Assembly (NCBI GenBank): GCA_964418835.1
Contig: CAYQNJ010000003.1
Location: 62,001 to 126,000, forward strand
Length of the DNA: 64,000 bases
Reading direction: 5' to 3'
DNA from: UBA9076 sp964418835
GTDB lineage: Bacteria; Bacillota_I; Bacilli_A; Erysipelotrichales; Erysipelotrichaceae
Shown here piece by piece: positions 1-7,639 of this stretch; the first letter of the stretch is position 1; each line of letters starts with the position of its first letter. Under the pieces are notes generated by a model that saw nothing but the letters and a program-made list of their open reading frames with translations, had not been told where the DNA came from and ran no database searches. The position numbers were made by a program, and so were the translations under genes.

Positions 1-77
1 TTCATTAATATACCTATAGAAGATGATGAAATTAAACATGCTATAACTAAAACAATCCAATGTTTATTCTTTTTCAT
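1..77 (-). CDS. N-terminus of a probable MFS transporter (cut by window edge)
   Basis: A minus-strand reading frame begins with ATG at 77-75, preceded by a strong ribosome binding site (GGAGG, complement of 84-88), and runs off the window start after 25 codons. The peptide opens with a short basic stretch (MKKNKHW) followed by a hydrophobic helix (IVLVIACLISSSSIGIL). That pattern resembles the first membrane segment of Firmicutes major facilitator transporters, which often read like 'WIVL..C...SS.GI'. Only about one helix is visible, so the family call is an inference. It is transcribed divergently from the T-box operon. Any membrane protein starting this way would look similar. Confidence 0.4.
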   Translation of the reverse strand, partial: MKKNKHWIVLVIACLISSSSIGILM

Positions 78-160
78 AAGTAACCTCCAATACATACCTA
101 TTGATTCTATATCCAAACTTAAAAAAATGAAAGACTTATAAAAGTTTTCAGAAATAGATG

Positions 161-189
161 TTGACATTTTCATTTTATCAATTTAAGAT
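161..189 (+). promoter_or_regulatory. Promoter of the Trp T-box/trpXYZ operon
   Basis: A perfect -35 box TTGACA (161-166) is followed after 17 bases by TAAGAT (184-189). Transcription would start near 196, about 35 bases ahead of the T-box stem I. It is the only near-consensus sigma-A promoter between the divergent minus-strand gene and the leader. Confidence 0.8.
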
Positions 190-229
190 TAAATAAACCA
201 TTGATTGGGAGATAAAACATACTAGTTAC

Positions 230-443
230 TTAAAGAGAGCAGGGATTGGTGGAAACCTTGTAGGGAAGACGGTTTGTAAATGGACCCATGAGGGCTTGAT
301 GAAAGATTGCTCGAGTATCTCAAGACGGAGGTCACCGTTAAAAGACAGAAAGTGTGATTGCATTTTCGTAAAGTGAGTAATTCTTACTAAATAAGGTGGT
401 ACCGCAGGTTATAACGCTTGTCCTTTATGGATAAGCGTTTTTT
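230..443 (+). promoter_or_regulatory. T-box riboswitch leader, tryptophan specifier
   Basis: This untranslated leader has the landmarks of a tRNA-sensing T-box. The distal stem I signature GGTGGAAACC lies at 248-257. The specifier-loop context AAATGGACCCATGAG starts near 278, with TGG (281-283) in the codon position, indicating tRNA-Trp. The T-box itself, AAGGTGGTACCGC, lies at 393-405. An intrinsic terminator follows (stem arms 413-423 and 429-439, then a T run to 443). Uncharged tRNA should stabilise the antiterminator and allow transcription of the transporter. The bulge reads TGGT, which pairs classically with a discriminator A and only by wobble with a G, so the specificity rests mainly on the TGG codon. 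Confidence 0.92.
413..443 (+). terminator. T-box-controlled intrinsic terminator
   Basis: AACGCTTGTCC pairs with GGATAAGCGTT across a five-base loop, followed by a run of Ts. The 5' arm competes with the T-box antiterminator, which is the expected switching geometry. Confidence 0.85.
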
Positions 444-493
444 GTTTAATAAGGTATACTTGTTATGAAAATTGCGATTAGAGGGAGAAAATT

Positions 494-1486
494 ATGAAAA
501 CACTAATTAAAATTGCTTTAACTCTAATGGTAATAGTAGCAACAGGCTGCTCAAGTCCAACAAATCAAACAACAGATACAAGTGACAAACCGGTAATAGG
601 GGTAGTTCAATTAGTTGAGCATACTTCATTAAATATTATCAAAGATGCAATTTTTGAACAGTTTGACACATTAGGATATGTAGATGGTGAAAATTGTGTT
701 ATTAAATTTGTGAATGCTCAAGGAGATATGGCTAATTTACCAACAATAATGCAAAATTTAAAATCTGAAAATGTGGATGTTGTAGTAGCTATTACTACAC
801 CAGTTGCTCAAGCAGCATTATCATTAACGCCAGAAACACCTGTAATATTTTCTGCAATATCAGACCCTGTAGGTGCCAATGTTGTAAAAGCGCTTGATGA
901 TACAAGTAACAATGTAACTGGAACAAGTGATCCTGTAAAAGTTAAACAAATTATAGATATGGCTTTAACTGTAAATCCTGAAGCAAAAACTGTAGGATAC
1001 ATATATAATGCAGGAGAAGCAAACTCTGTTTCAAATCTATCAATATTAGAAGAGTACGCAAAAGAAAAAGGTTTAAAGGTTGAAACAGCCACTATCTCAG
1101 TAAGTAGTGAACTACAAACTGCGAGTAGTGTTGTTGCAAGTAAGGTTGATTTTATCTTTGTACCTACTGATAATACAGTTGCTGAAGCTATGCCTATACT
1201 AGCAGCTGAAGGTATTAAAGCAAATATTCCTGTTTATGTAGGAGCTGATTCGATGGTTATGGATGGTGGATTTGCGACTGTTGGAATTGATTATTCAGAT
1301 TTAGGTAAAGAAACAGCAAATATGGTTGATAAAGTTTTAAAAGGTACTCCAGTTAGTGATATACCTGTAGAAACATTTGATAGTAATTTAAGTATTTATG
1401 TAAATAAAAAGACTCAAGAAGCTTTAGGCATTACTCTTCCAGATTCAATCACAAACGATGCTAAGTTTAAAGAAATAGGAGAATAA
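494..1486 (+). CDS. trpX: Tryptophan ABC transporter substrate-binding lipoprotein (TrpX-like)
   Basis: This 330-residue protein looks like an ABC transporter solute-binding protein of the PF04392 family. It has a lipoprotein signal (MKTLIKIALTLMVIVATGC, lipobox VATGC), a Ser/Thr-rich linker, and a two-lobed periplasmic-type fold with motifs such as PVIGVVQLVEH and PVIFSAISDPVGANVV typical of the family. It should be anchored outside the membrane and deliver ligand to the permease encoded next. The TGG specifier of the T-box immediately upstream points to tryptophan or a precursor, and T-box-controlled trpXYZ operons are known in Firmicutes. The start follows a GAGGGAG ribosome binding site at 481-487. 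Substrate identity is inferred from regulation, not from the binding site. Confidence 0.85.
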   Translation: MKTLIKIALTLMVIVATGCSSPTNQTTDTSDKPVIGVVQLVEHTSLNIIKDAIFEQFDTLGYVDGENCVIKFVNAQGDMANLPTIMQNLKSENVDVVVAITTPVAQAALSLTPETPVIFSAISDPVGANVVKALDDTSNNVTGTSDPVKVKQIIDMALTVNPEAKTVGYIYNAGEANSVSNLSILEEYAKEKGLKVETATISVSSELQTASSVVASKVDFIFVPTDNTVAEAMPILAAEGIKANIPVYVGADSMVMDGGFATVGIDYSDLGKETANMVDKVLKGTPVSDIPVETFDSNLSIYVNKKTQEALGITLPDSITNDAKFKEIGE

Positions 1487-1487
1487 A

Positions 1488-2387
1488 ATGAATTTTACTA
1501 CCATCATGGGTGGCATAGAACTAGGTTGTATCTTTGCCATATTATCAATTGGTTTATATATAGCATTTAGGATATTAAACTTACCAGACTTAACTGTTGA
1601 TGGTAGTTTTGTTACTGGATTAGCTATTAGTACAGCTTTCACATTAAATGGACATCCTTTTATTGGATTAATACTAGCCATGGTTGGAGGTGCACTAACT
1701 GGCGTGTTTACTGGTTTGCTTCATACCAAGTTAAACATGCATGCTATTCTTGCAGGTATTCTTACAATGACTGGTTTGTATTCTATAAACTTACATATTA
1801 TGAATGATAAACCAAGTGTGTATATAGGTAATTTACCAAATATATTTGATGGATTAAGAAATAAGGTTGTAATTAATAATTATGATTATGGTTTGTTAAT
1901 ACAATTGTTAATAATTAATACAATTATCATCCTTGCCTTATTCATATTTTTAAAAACACAATTGGGTATGTCTTTAAGAGCTACTGGTGATAATGAAGCA
2001 ATGGTTAGAAGTAGTAGTGTTAATACAGATTTGATGAAGATACTAGGGTTTGCTTTATGTAATGGTATTGTAGCTTTATCAGGAAGTATATATGGTCAAT
2101 ATACTCAAACAGCCACAGTTGGTGTTGGTACAGGAATGCTTGTTTTAGGTCTTGCAAATATTATTGTTGGAGAAACTTTCTTTAGAACAAGAGGTATCTT
2201 GAATCACTTAATTTGTATATTCTTTGGTGCTATTATTTACAGACTAGTATTAACATATGCATTCCAATTAGGTTTACCTACTAGTGATATTAAGTTATTT
2301 AGTGCAACAATTGTAATACTTGCAATAATGGTTCCTACATTGAAACCTAGATATATTAAATGGAGGAAAAAGCATGCTGGAAATTAA
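1488..2387 (+). CDS. trpY: ABC transporter permease (TrpY-like, branched-chain permease family)
   Basis: The 299-residue product is very hydrophobic, with about eight or nine membrane segments. It resembles the PF02653 permease family that pairs with PF04392 binding proteins: the helix with RILNLPDLTVDGSFV and the loop RATGDNEAMVRSSSVNTDLMK are typical, the latter being the cytoplasmic coupling region contacting the ATPase. It starts one base after the trpX stop, with AGGAG inside the end of trpX as its ribosome binding site, so the genes are co-translated. It ends inside trpZ with a 14-base overlap. It forms the membrane channel of the importer. Confidence 0.85.
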   Translation: MNFTTIMGGIELGCIFAILSIGLYIAFRILNLPDLTVDGSFVTGLAISTAFTLNGHPFIGLILAMVGGALTGVFTGLLHTKLNMHAILAGILTMTGLYSINLHIMNDKPSVYIGNLPNIFDGLRNKVVINNYDYGLLIQLLIINTIIILALFIFLKTQLGMSLRATGDNEAMVRSSSVNTDLMKILGFALCNGIVALSGSIYGQYTQTATVGVGTGMLVLGLANIIVGETFFRTRGILNHLICIFFGAIIYRLVLTYAFQLGLPTSDIKLFSATIVILAIMVPTLKPRYIKWRKKHAGN

Positions 2388-3162
2388 GAATGTATCAGTT
2401 ATATTTAATAAAGATACTATTAACGAAAGAAGAGCATTAGATGATGTATCAATCGTATTAAATGATGGAGACTTTGTTAGTGTTATAGGTTCTAATGGAG
2501 CAGGCAAAAGCACCTTATTAAATGCTATTGCTGGAAATGTTAATGTTGATTCGGGAATTATATTAAACAATGGATTTAATATGACATATGAAAAAGAGTA
2601 TAAAAGATCTAGATACATAGGAAGGCTGTTTCAAGACCCACTTAAAGGTACTGCACCAAGCATGACAATTGAAGAAAACTTGGGATTAGCTTATAGTCGT
2701 GGTCAAAAGATGAGAATAGGTTTAGGTGTAAGAAAAAGTGATAGACCTTTCTTTAAGAAACAATGTGAAAAGCTTGGGTTAGGTTTAGAACATAGATTAA
2801 AAAGCCCTGTAGGATTATTAAGTGGAGGGCAAAGACAAGCATTAACATTACTTATGGCTACTATACAAACTCCTCAGTTATTATTACTTGATGAACATAC
2901 TGCGGCTTTAGATCCTAAAACTAGCCAACAAATCATGGATATTACTGATAAGATAGTAAAAGAAAATAATATTACTACTTTAATGATTACTCATAATATT
3001 GAAAATGCATTAAAATATGGTAATAAAACCTTGGTTATGTCAAATGGAAAAATACTCACAGTTCTTGAAGGTGAATCAAGAAAAAATATGAGTATCCAAG
3101 ATATATTAGATTTATATTCTAGTAATTCAGATAGTTTATCTGATAGTGCTATATTAGGTTAA
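2374..3162 (+). CDS. trpZ: ABC transporter ATP-binding protein (TrpZ-like)
   Basis: A 262-residue ABC ATPase with Walker A (GSNGAGKST, about residues 44-52), a Q-loop, signature LSGGQRQAL, Walker B (LLLLDEHTAALD) and switch histidine (MITHN). Instead of the usual DEPT the Walker B tail reads DEHTAALD, which is normal for this importer subfamily. It powers the trpXY transporter on the cytoplasmic face. The start overlaps the end of the permease gene, preceded by GGAGG (2361-2365). A terminator begins within its stop codon, closing the operon. Confidence 0.88.
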   Translation: MLEIKNVSVIFNKDTINERRALDDVSIVLNDGDFVSVIGSNGAGKSTLLNAIAGNVNVDSGIILNNGFNMTYEKEYKRSRYIGRLFQDPLKGTAPSMTIEENLGLAYSRGQKMRIGLGVRKSDRPFFKKQCEKLGLGLEHRLKSPVGLLSGGQRQALTLLMATIQTPQLLLLDEHTAALDPKTSQQIMDITDKIVKENNITTLMITHNIENALKYGNKTLVMSNGKILTVLEGESRKNMSIQDILDLYSSNSDSLSDSAILG

Positions 3163-3184
3163 GACTTCTTAGGAAGTCTTTTTT
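3161..3184. terminator. Bidirectional terminator between trpZ and the vanZ-like gene
   Basis: AAGACTTC pairs with GAAGTCTT around a TTAG loop, followed by Ts on the + strand and preceded by As, so it can also end the converging minus-strand gene, whose stop lies inside it. Confidence 0.8.
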
Positions 3185-3636
3185 AACATTGATGATATAT
3201 CTTTAATAATTAAATATGTAACATATACTATAAAACCACCAACCAACATTCCACTAGCATCTATAATCATGTCCTTATATGTTGAAACTCTATCTGGTAT
3301 GTAATACTGAATTAATTCATCTGTGATAGGAACTGCAAGTAAAAATAATACAAAATTTAAAATCCTTGATTTAAATAAAGGACATGTAGTTATTGCAATA
3401 CCTACAAGAATTCCTAACCCTAAAAATTCAAAGAAATGAGCTAATTTTCTTAATAATGAATGGAATAATGTTAAAGACATACTTATATCTAATTTTTGTA
3501 CAAAGTCTACAATAATTCTTGCTATCTTCATACTTAATTCACCTGATGTCTTTCCATCCATTAATGAATTGGAAAATATAAAACCTATATATAAAACTAC
3601 TAATAGCCATATGATAAATTTAAAAAACTTTTTCAT
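3169..3636 (-). CDS. VanZ-like membrane protein
   Basis: I set the start at ATG 3636-3634, because AGGAGGAT (complement of 3641-3648) lies just upstream; the longer reading frame to 3792 has no such site and would overlap the next gene. The 155-residue product has four membrane helices and VanZ-family (PF04892) features: an early FSNSL..G motif after helix 1, RKLAHFFEFLGLGIL around the second helix, and TDELIQYYIPDRVSTYKDMIIDASG near the third. The H..E and D-E-Q/D-R residues are the conserved ones. VanZ proteins are linked to glycopeptide tolerance in some bacteria but most have unknown function. It is one of only two minus-strand genes here. Confidence 0.8.
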   Translation of the reverse strand: MKKFFKFIIWLLVVLYIGFIFSNSLMDGKTSGELSMKIARIIVDFVQKLDISMSLTLFHSLLRKLAHFFEFLGLGILVGIAITTCPLFKSRILNFVLFLLAVPITDELIQYYIPDRVSTYKDMIIDASGMLVGGFIVYVTYLIIKDISSMLKKTS

Positions 3637-3700
3637 AATTATCCTCCTGGACTGTGATATATGATAACATAAATATGGTTTTAGAGTATGTGAGGTTAAT

Positions 3701-4549
3701 GTGAATAAAAATAATATAGATAATATAATTTTGATATTAATAGGTAATCTTGTTCTAGCATTTGCAGTTGGAGTTTTTATCTTACCATACAATATTTTAT
3801 CTGGTGGTGTTGCTGGTTTTGCGGTTGTATTTGATTCTTTATTAGGTTTAGATAAAGAGTTTGTTGTTAACTTTTTAGTAATTGTTTTATTCTTAATTGG
3901 TTGGTTAGTATTAGGAAAAGATTTTGCGTTAAAGACTGTTTTGTCTTCTATTTCTTATCCAATTTTCTTAAGTATAATAATTAAGTTATTTCCAGTTTTT
4001 GAGATAGATAGTTTATTAGCTTCTTTTTATGGAGGATTACTTGCAGGAGTAGGTATTGGTATTGTGATGAGGTGTGGAGCTAGTACTGGTGGTATGGATG
4101 TTCCTCCATTGATAATTAATAAAATTACAAATATTAAAATTTCAACATTAATTATTATAATTGATGCTTTAACGGTAATGCTTGGATTAATGGCATATGG
4201 TTTAGAAGAAATATTAATTGGATTTATTTCTGTATTTGCGACTGGTTATATGGTTGATAAAGTTTTATTATTTGGTGGTAGTGTTAGTAAGTCAGTTCAA
4301 ATAATTTCTAGTAATCCTTATGAAGTTGCGAAAATAATTCATGAAAAATTAGATAGAGGAACAACTCTTACAGAATCTATTGGTGGTTATACAGGTCAAA
4401 AAAAGATTGTAATACTTGTTGTAGTATCTCAAAATCAATACAGTGAATTAATTGATTTAGTAAATAGTATTGATAAAGAAGCGTTTATTATTACTACTGA
4501 TGCGACTTCAGTTCATGGTGAGGGCTTTAGTTTTGGATTTAAAGTTTGA
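3701..4549 (+). CDS. YitT family membrane protein (DUF161 plus DUF2179)
   Basis: The 282-residue protein has five or six membrane helices in the first 200 residues, with GGVAGFAV and MRCGASTGGMDVPPLIINK motifs characteristic of the YitT/DUF161 family. A soluble C-terminal DUF2179 domain (about 200-282) includes RGTTLTESIGGYTGQKK and ITTDATSVHGEGF. The function of this widespread Bacilli family is unsettled. The start is GTG at 3701, preceded by TGAGGT; no ATG nearby keeps the first helix intact. It stands alone, divergent from the vanZ-like gene, with only about 64 bases between the two starts. Confidence 0.85.
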   Translation: MNKNNIDNIILILIGNLVLAFAVGVFILPYNILSGGVAGFAVVFDSLLGLDKEFVVNFLVIVLFLIGWLVLGKDFALKTVLSSISYPIFLSIIIKLFPVFEIDSLLASFYGGLLAGVGIGIVMRCGASTGGMDVPPLIINKITNIKISTLIIIIDALTVMLGLMAYGLEEILIGFISVFATGYMVDKVLLFGGSVSKSVQIISSNPYEVAKIIHEKLDRGTTLTESIGGYTGQKKIVILVVVSQNQYSELIDLVNSIDKEAFIITTDATSVHGEGFSFGFKV

Positions 4550-4563
4550 TTTATATCTTACTA

Positions 4564-4572
4564 TGTTATAAT
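4564..4572 (+). promoter_or_regulatory. Extended -10 promoter of the ftsEX operon
   Basis: TGTTATAAT (TG dinucleotide at 4564-4565, TATAAT at 4567-4572) lies 24 bases before the ftsE start; no good -35 box is visible at the usual distance, as is common for extended -10 promoters. Confidence 0.6.
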
Positions 4573-4595
4573 ATTTTGGAAATGGAGACGGTAAA

Positions 4596-5285
4596 ATGAT
4601 TGAATTAATTCATGCATCTAAACGTTATAAAAATGGTGTAAATGCACTAAATGATATTAACTTAAAGATTGATCAAGGGGAATTTGTTTATATCATTGGT
4701 CCTACTGGTTCAGGTAAATCTACATTAATTAAATTATTAGATGGTGAAGAAATACCATCTAATGGTACTGTAAATGTAGTAGGAATAAATGTTGGTAAGC
4801 TTAGACATTCTAAGGTTCCTTTGTATAGAAGAAACATTGGAGTGGCTTTTCAAGATTATAGATTATTACCAAGAAAGACAGTTTTTGAAAATATATCTTA
4901 TGCATTAGAAGTTATTGGTATGAGAAAAGATTTAATAAGACTTAGAGTTAGACAGGTAATGAATTTGGTAGGGTTAGATGACAAAGGAAGTTCTTTTCCT
5001 AGTGAACTTTCAGGTGGGCAACAACAAAGAGTTGCAATTGCAAGAGCAATTGCTAATAAACCTAAAGTTTTAATTGCGGATGAACCTACTGGTAACTTAG
5101 ATCCAGCTATGTCTGATGAAATTATGACGCTACTTGAAAAGATAAACAGAGAAGAAAAAACAACAATACTAATGGTTACTCACGATTTACCATTAGTTAA
5201 TAAACATAAAAAACGTACTATAGTCTTAGAAAATGGACATATAGTAGCCGACTTACAACAAGGAGGTTATGTTCAACATGATTAG
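4596..5285 (+). CDS. ftsE: Cell division ATP-binding protein FtsE
   Basis: A 229-residue ABC ATPase of standard FtsE length. It shows Walker A (GPTGSGKST, residues 36-44), the Q-loop in FQDYRLLP, signature LSGGQQQRVAIARA, and Walker B followed by DEPTGNLD. FtsE works with the membrane protein FtsX to activate a peptidoglycan hydrolase at the division site or cell periphery. The stop overlaps the ftsX start. The neighbours downstream (ftsX, then an M23 hydrolase with coiled coil) form the expected functional unit. The ribosome binding site is a modest GGAGACGG at 4584-4591. Confidence 0.95.
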   Translation: MIELIHASKRYKNGVNALNDINLKIDQGEFVYIIGPTGSGKSTLIKLLDGEEIPSNGTVNVVGINVGKLRHSKVPLYRRNIGVAFQDYRLLPRKTVFENISYALEVIGMRKDLIRLRVRQVMNLVGLDDKGSSFPSELSGGQQQRVAIARAIANKPKVLIADEPTGNLDPAMSDEIMTLLEKINREEKTTILMVTHDLPLVNKHKKRTIVLENGHIVADLQQGGYVQHD

Positions 5286-6183
5286 TAGATTTTTTAGACC
5301 TATAAAAGAAGGGTTTTTTGGTGTTGGTAGACATGCAGCAATGTCAATTTCAAGTTCTTCTGCGGTTACTATAACACTTATGATAATTAGTGTATTTTTA
5401 ATGTTTTCATTAAACGTACAACAATTTACAAAAGATATAGAACATACTGTACAAATAGCTGTAATGATTGATTATAACTATGAGGAACAAGCACAAATAG
5501 ATAAGATTGGTTTAGACATATCTAATATTGAAGGAGTTAGTGAAGTTAAGTTTAGTAGTAAAGATGAAGAGTTCCAACATTATTTAGATGGATTTGAAGA
5601 TGAATCACAAAAAGAATTGTTTGAACCTTTTAAAGAAGATAATCCAATGCATAATGCATTTTATGTAAGTGTTGAAGATGGTAACAACTTAAAATCTGTT
5701 GCGGATCAAATATCAGTAATAGAAGGTATTGATAGTATTAACTATGGTGGTGAAAGTGCTGTTGTAATGGTTAATGCATTAAATAGTATTAGAACTGGTG
5801 GGGGTATTCTTGCGGCAGCGCTTAGTTTACTTGCGATATTTTTAATACAAAACACAATTAAACTTACAATTTTCGCTCGTTCAGATGAAATTGCGATTAT
5901 GAGAAATGTAGGAGCTAAAAATGGATTTATTAGATCACCTTTCCTTATTGAAGGAGTAATTATTGGTGCATTAGGTTCAATAATACCAATTATGGCTTCA
6001 GTATTTGGTTATATTTATATCTACAATGCTTTAGGTGGAGTTATTATTAGTAAGATGTTTGTGATGATTCCTCCTCACCCATTTGTGTTACAAATAGCAG
6101 GAGTTTTACTTGGAATTGGAATGGTTGTTGGTTTAATAGGTTCATTCTTCTCAGTAAATAAATACTTAAGGTGGAAGAGATAA
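5278..6183 (+). CDS. ftsX: Cell division permease-like protein FtsX
   Basis: The product has the FtsX layout: a short cytoplasmic N-terminus, helix 1 (about residues 25-45), an extracellular domain with the DFEDES..LFEPF region (about 50-170), then three helices containing LFARSDEIAIMRNVGA-like family sequence. FtsX itself does not transport; it transmits ATP hydrolysis by FtsE to an external hydrolase. I chose ATG 5278 over ATG 5269, because AGGAGG (5261-5266) ends only two bases before 5269 but eleven before 5278. The gene overlaps ftsE at its start, and its stop TAA overlaps the next ATG (TAATG). Confidence 0.93.
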   Translation: MISRFFRPIKEGFFGVGRHAAMSISSSSAVTITLMIISVFLMFSLNVQQFTKDIEHTVQIAVMIDYNYEEQAQIDKIGLDISNIEGVSEVKFSSKDEEFQHYLDGFEDESQKELFEPFKEDNPMHNAFYVSVEDGNNLKSVADQISVIEGIDSINYGGESAVVMVNALNSIRTGGGILAAALSLLAIFLIQNTIKLTIFARSDEIAIMRNVGAKNGFIRSPFLIEGVIIGALGSIIPIMASVFGYIYIYNALGGVIISKMFVMIPPHPFVLQIAGVLLGIGMVVGLIGSFFSVNKYLRWKR

Positions 6184-7571
6184 TGAAAAAGATATTAACA
6201 CTTATACTTACTATATGTTTAAGTTTTTCTTCAGTGATTTTTGTGAATGCTGAAGATTTTGAGGGTGATAGAGATAAGTATTTAGAGATGTGTAGTAAAC
6301 CTGATAGTCAAAAAACTCCTGATGAAGTTGCGACTTGTAAGGCTTTTATGAATTATATGGCGAGTCAATCAGCTGATTTAAATAAGCAGTTAAAAGATAT
6401 AGAAGCAAAAAGAGAAGAGATTGCGAAAGATATAAAAGTATATGCTGAAAAGGTTAGAGGTTATGATATCCAAATAGCGGCATTAAGAAAAGAAATAAAT
6501 GCATTAAATGATGAAATAGTTATTAAACAAGAAGAAATAAAAACTAAAGAAGATGAAATAGCTGCTCAACAAGCAGAAATAGATGCATTGAAAGCTAAAT
6601 TAAAAGATAGAATGGTTACTGCTCAAAAGACTATGAGATTAAATCAATATCTAGATATTATGGTTGGAGCAAAAGATTTTAATGATTTAATCAGAAGATC
6701 TAATGGTATTAATGACATTTTGAGTTATGATCAAGCAACATTAGATCAAATGGCTGATTTGATTGTTCAATTAAATCTTGCAAAAGATGCATTAGAAGTA
6801 GCAAAGGCAGAGTTAGATTCTAAAAAACAAGAAGTTGTGAATAAACAAAATACATTATTAGTTTATAGGCAAGAAGCAGAAACAGTAAGACAAGAATATT
6901 TAAAGAAAGAAGCTGAGTTAGAGGCTGAAGGAAATAAAATTGCTGGTAACTTAGAAGCTATCAAGAATACTATGACTGAAATAGCATCTAAATTAGTTGA
7001 GATAGCCGCATCTTCTGGTTTTGCAAGACCAGTAGGTGGTGCTAGAGTCAGTGCTGGTACATGGTATTATCCAGAAAGCTTTGGTGGTGGAGTTCACTTA
7101 GGCATGGATTTTGCGACTGGTAGTGGCACTAGTGTAATGGCAGTTGGCAATGGAGTTATATTAAAAAGTGTTGATGGTTGTGGAGTAGGTTATTTAGGAA
7201 ACTCATGTGGAGGAAATTTAGGAGGTTCTTCTGGTGGAGGTAATCAAATATACTTGTTAACAAATATTAATGGAAGTTTATATGCGGTTAAGTATTTACA
7301 CTTGCTTGCAGGTACTCCTATTGCGACAGGAACTATTGTTAGTGCAGGTGATAGAATAGCATCTGTTGGTTCTAGTGGTAACTCTTCAGGTTCACATTTA
7401 CATATAGAAGTATTCTATTTAGGAAGTGGTTCTATTGCTAATTATGCACAAAACTGGAATGGTGATTTAGCATTTGGTGCCGGTTGGGGTTATAGCGCCT
7501 TAAGCAAATTATGTGAAAATGGTGCAGGGGTTCCTTGTAGGGTTAAACCAGAATCAGTATTTGGTGGATAA
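6183..7571 (+). CDS. Coiled-coil M23 peptidoglycan hydrolase, likely FtsEX-activated
   Basis: This secreted 462-residue protein has a signal peptide (MKKILTLILTICLSFSSVIFVNA), a long charged coiled coil from about residue 55 to 260, and a C-terminal LytM/M23 domain. The zinc ligands appear intact: HLGMDF (H-x3-D) and HLHIEV (HxH). It probably cleaves peptidoglycan cross-links when FtsEX pulls on the coiled coil, as known for PcsB, CwlO and EnvC-type partners. The start at 6183 overlaps the ftsX stop; a longer frame from GTG 6171 lacks a ribosome binding site. A Cys- and Gly-rich insertion inside the M23 domain (around GCGVGYLGNSCGG) is unusual. A strong terminator follows. Confidence 0.88.
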   Translation: MKKILTLILTICLSFSSVIFVNAEDFEGDRDKYLEMCSKPDSQKTPDEVATCKAFMNYMASQSADLNKQLKDIEAKREEIAKDIKVYAEKVRGYDIQIAALRKEINALNDEIVIKQEEIKTKEDEIAAQQAEIDALKAKLKDRMVTAQKTMRLNQYLDIMVGAKDFNDLIRRSNGINDILSYDQATLDQMADLIVQLNLAKDALEVAKAELDSKKQEVVNKQNTLLVYRQEAETVRQEYLKKEAELEAEGNKIAGNLEAIKNTMTEIASKLVEIAASSGFARPVGGARVSAGTWYYPESFGGGVHLGMDFATGSGTSVMAVGNGVILKSVDGCGVGYLGNSCGGNLGGSSGGGNQIYLLTNINGSLYAVKYLHLLAGTPIATGTIVSAGDRIASVGSSGNSSGSHLHIEVFYLGSGSIANYAQNWNGDLAFGAGWGYSALSKLCENGAGVPCRVKPESVFGG

Positions 7572-7593
7572 GCGAGTTGTGCTCGCTTTTTTT
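7570..7593 (+). terminator. Terminator after the ftsEX-hydrolase operon
   Basis: AAGCGAG pairs with CTCGCTT around TTGTG, followed by seven Ts; it begins within the stop codon. Confidence 0.88.
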
Positions 7594-7613
7594 AACACTT
7601 TAAGGATTATAGA

Positions 7614-7622
7614 TGTTACAAT
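7614..7622 (+). promoter_or_regulatory. Extended -10 promoter of the S41 protease gene
   Basis: TGTTACAAT lies 18 bases upstream of the start codon; a weak TTAACA (7592-7597) is 19 bases upstream of the -10. Confidence 0.5.
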
Positions 7623-7639
7623 AAAAAGCAGGTGAAAAT

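Noticed and set aside
808..1092. Minus-strand frame opposite trpX
   Set aside because: It is a shadow of a clearly recognised lipoprotein gene, without initiation signals.
3637..3792. Upstream extension of the VanZ-like gene
   Set aside because: It would overlap the YitT-like gene and lacks a ribosome site; a strong AGGAGG marks the internal ATG at 3636.
5269..5277. Earlier ftsX start at 5269
   Set aside because: AGGAGG ends at 5266, only two bases before this ATG, too close for initiation; 5278 fits better.
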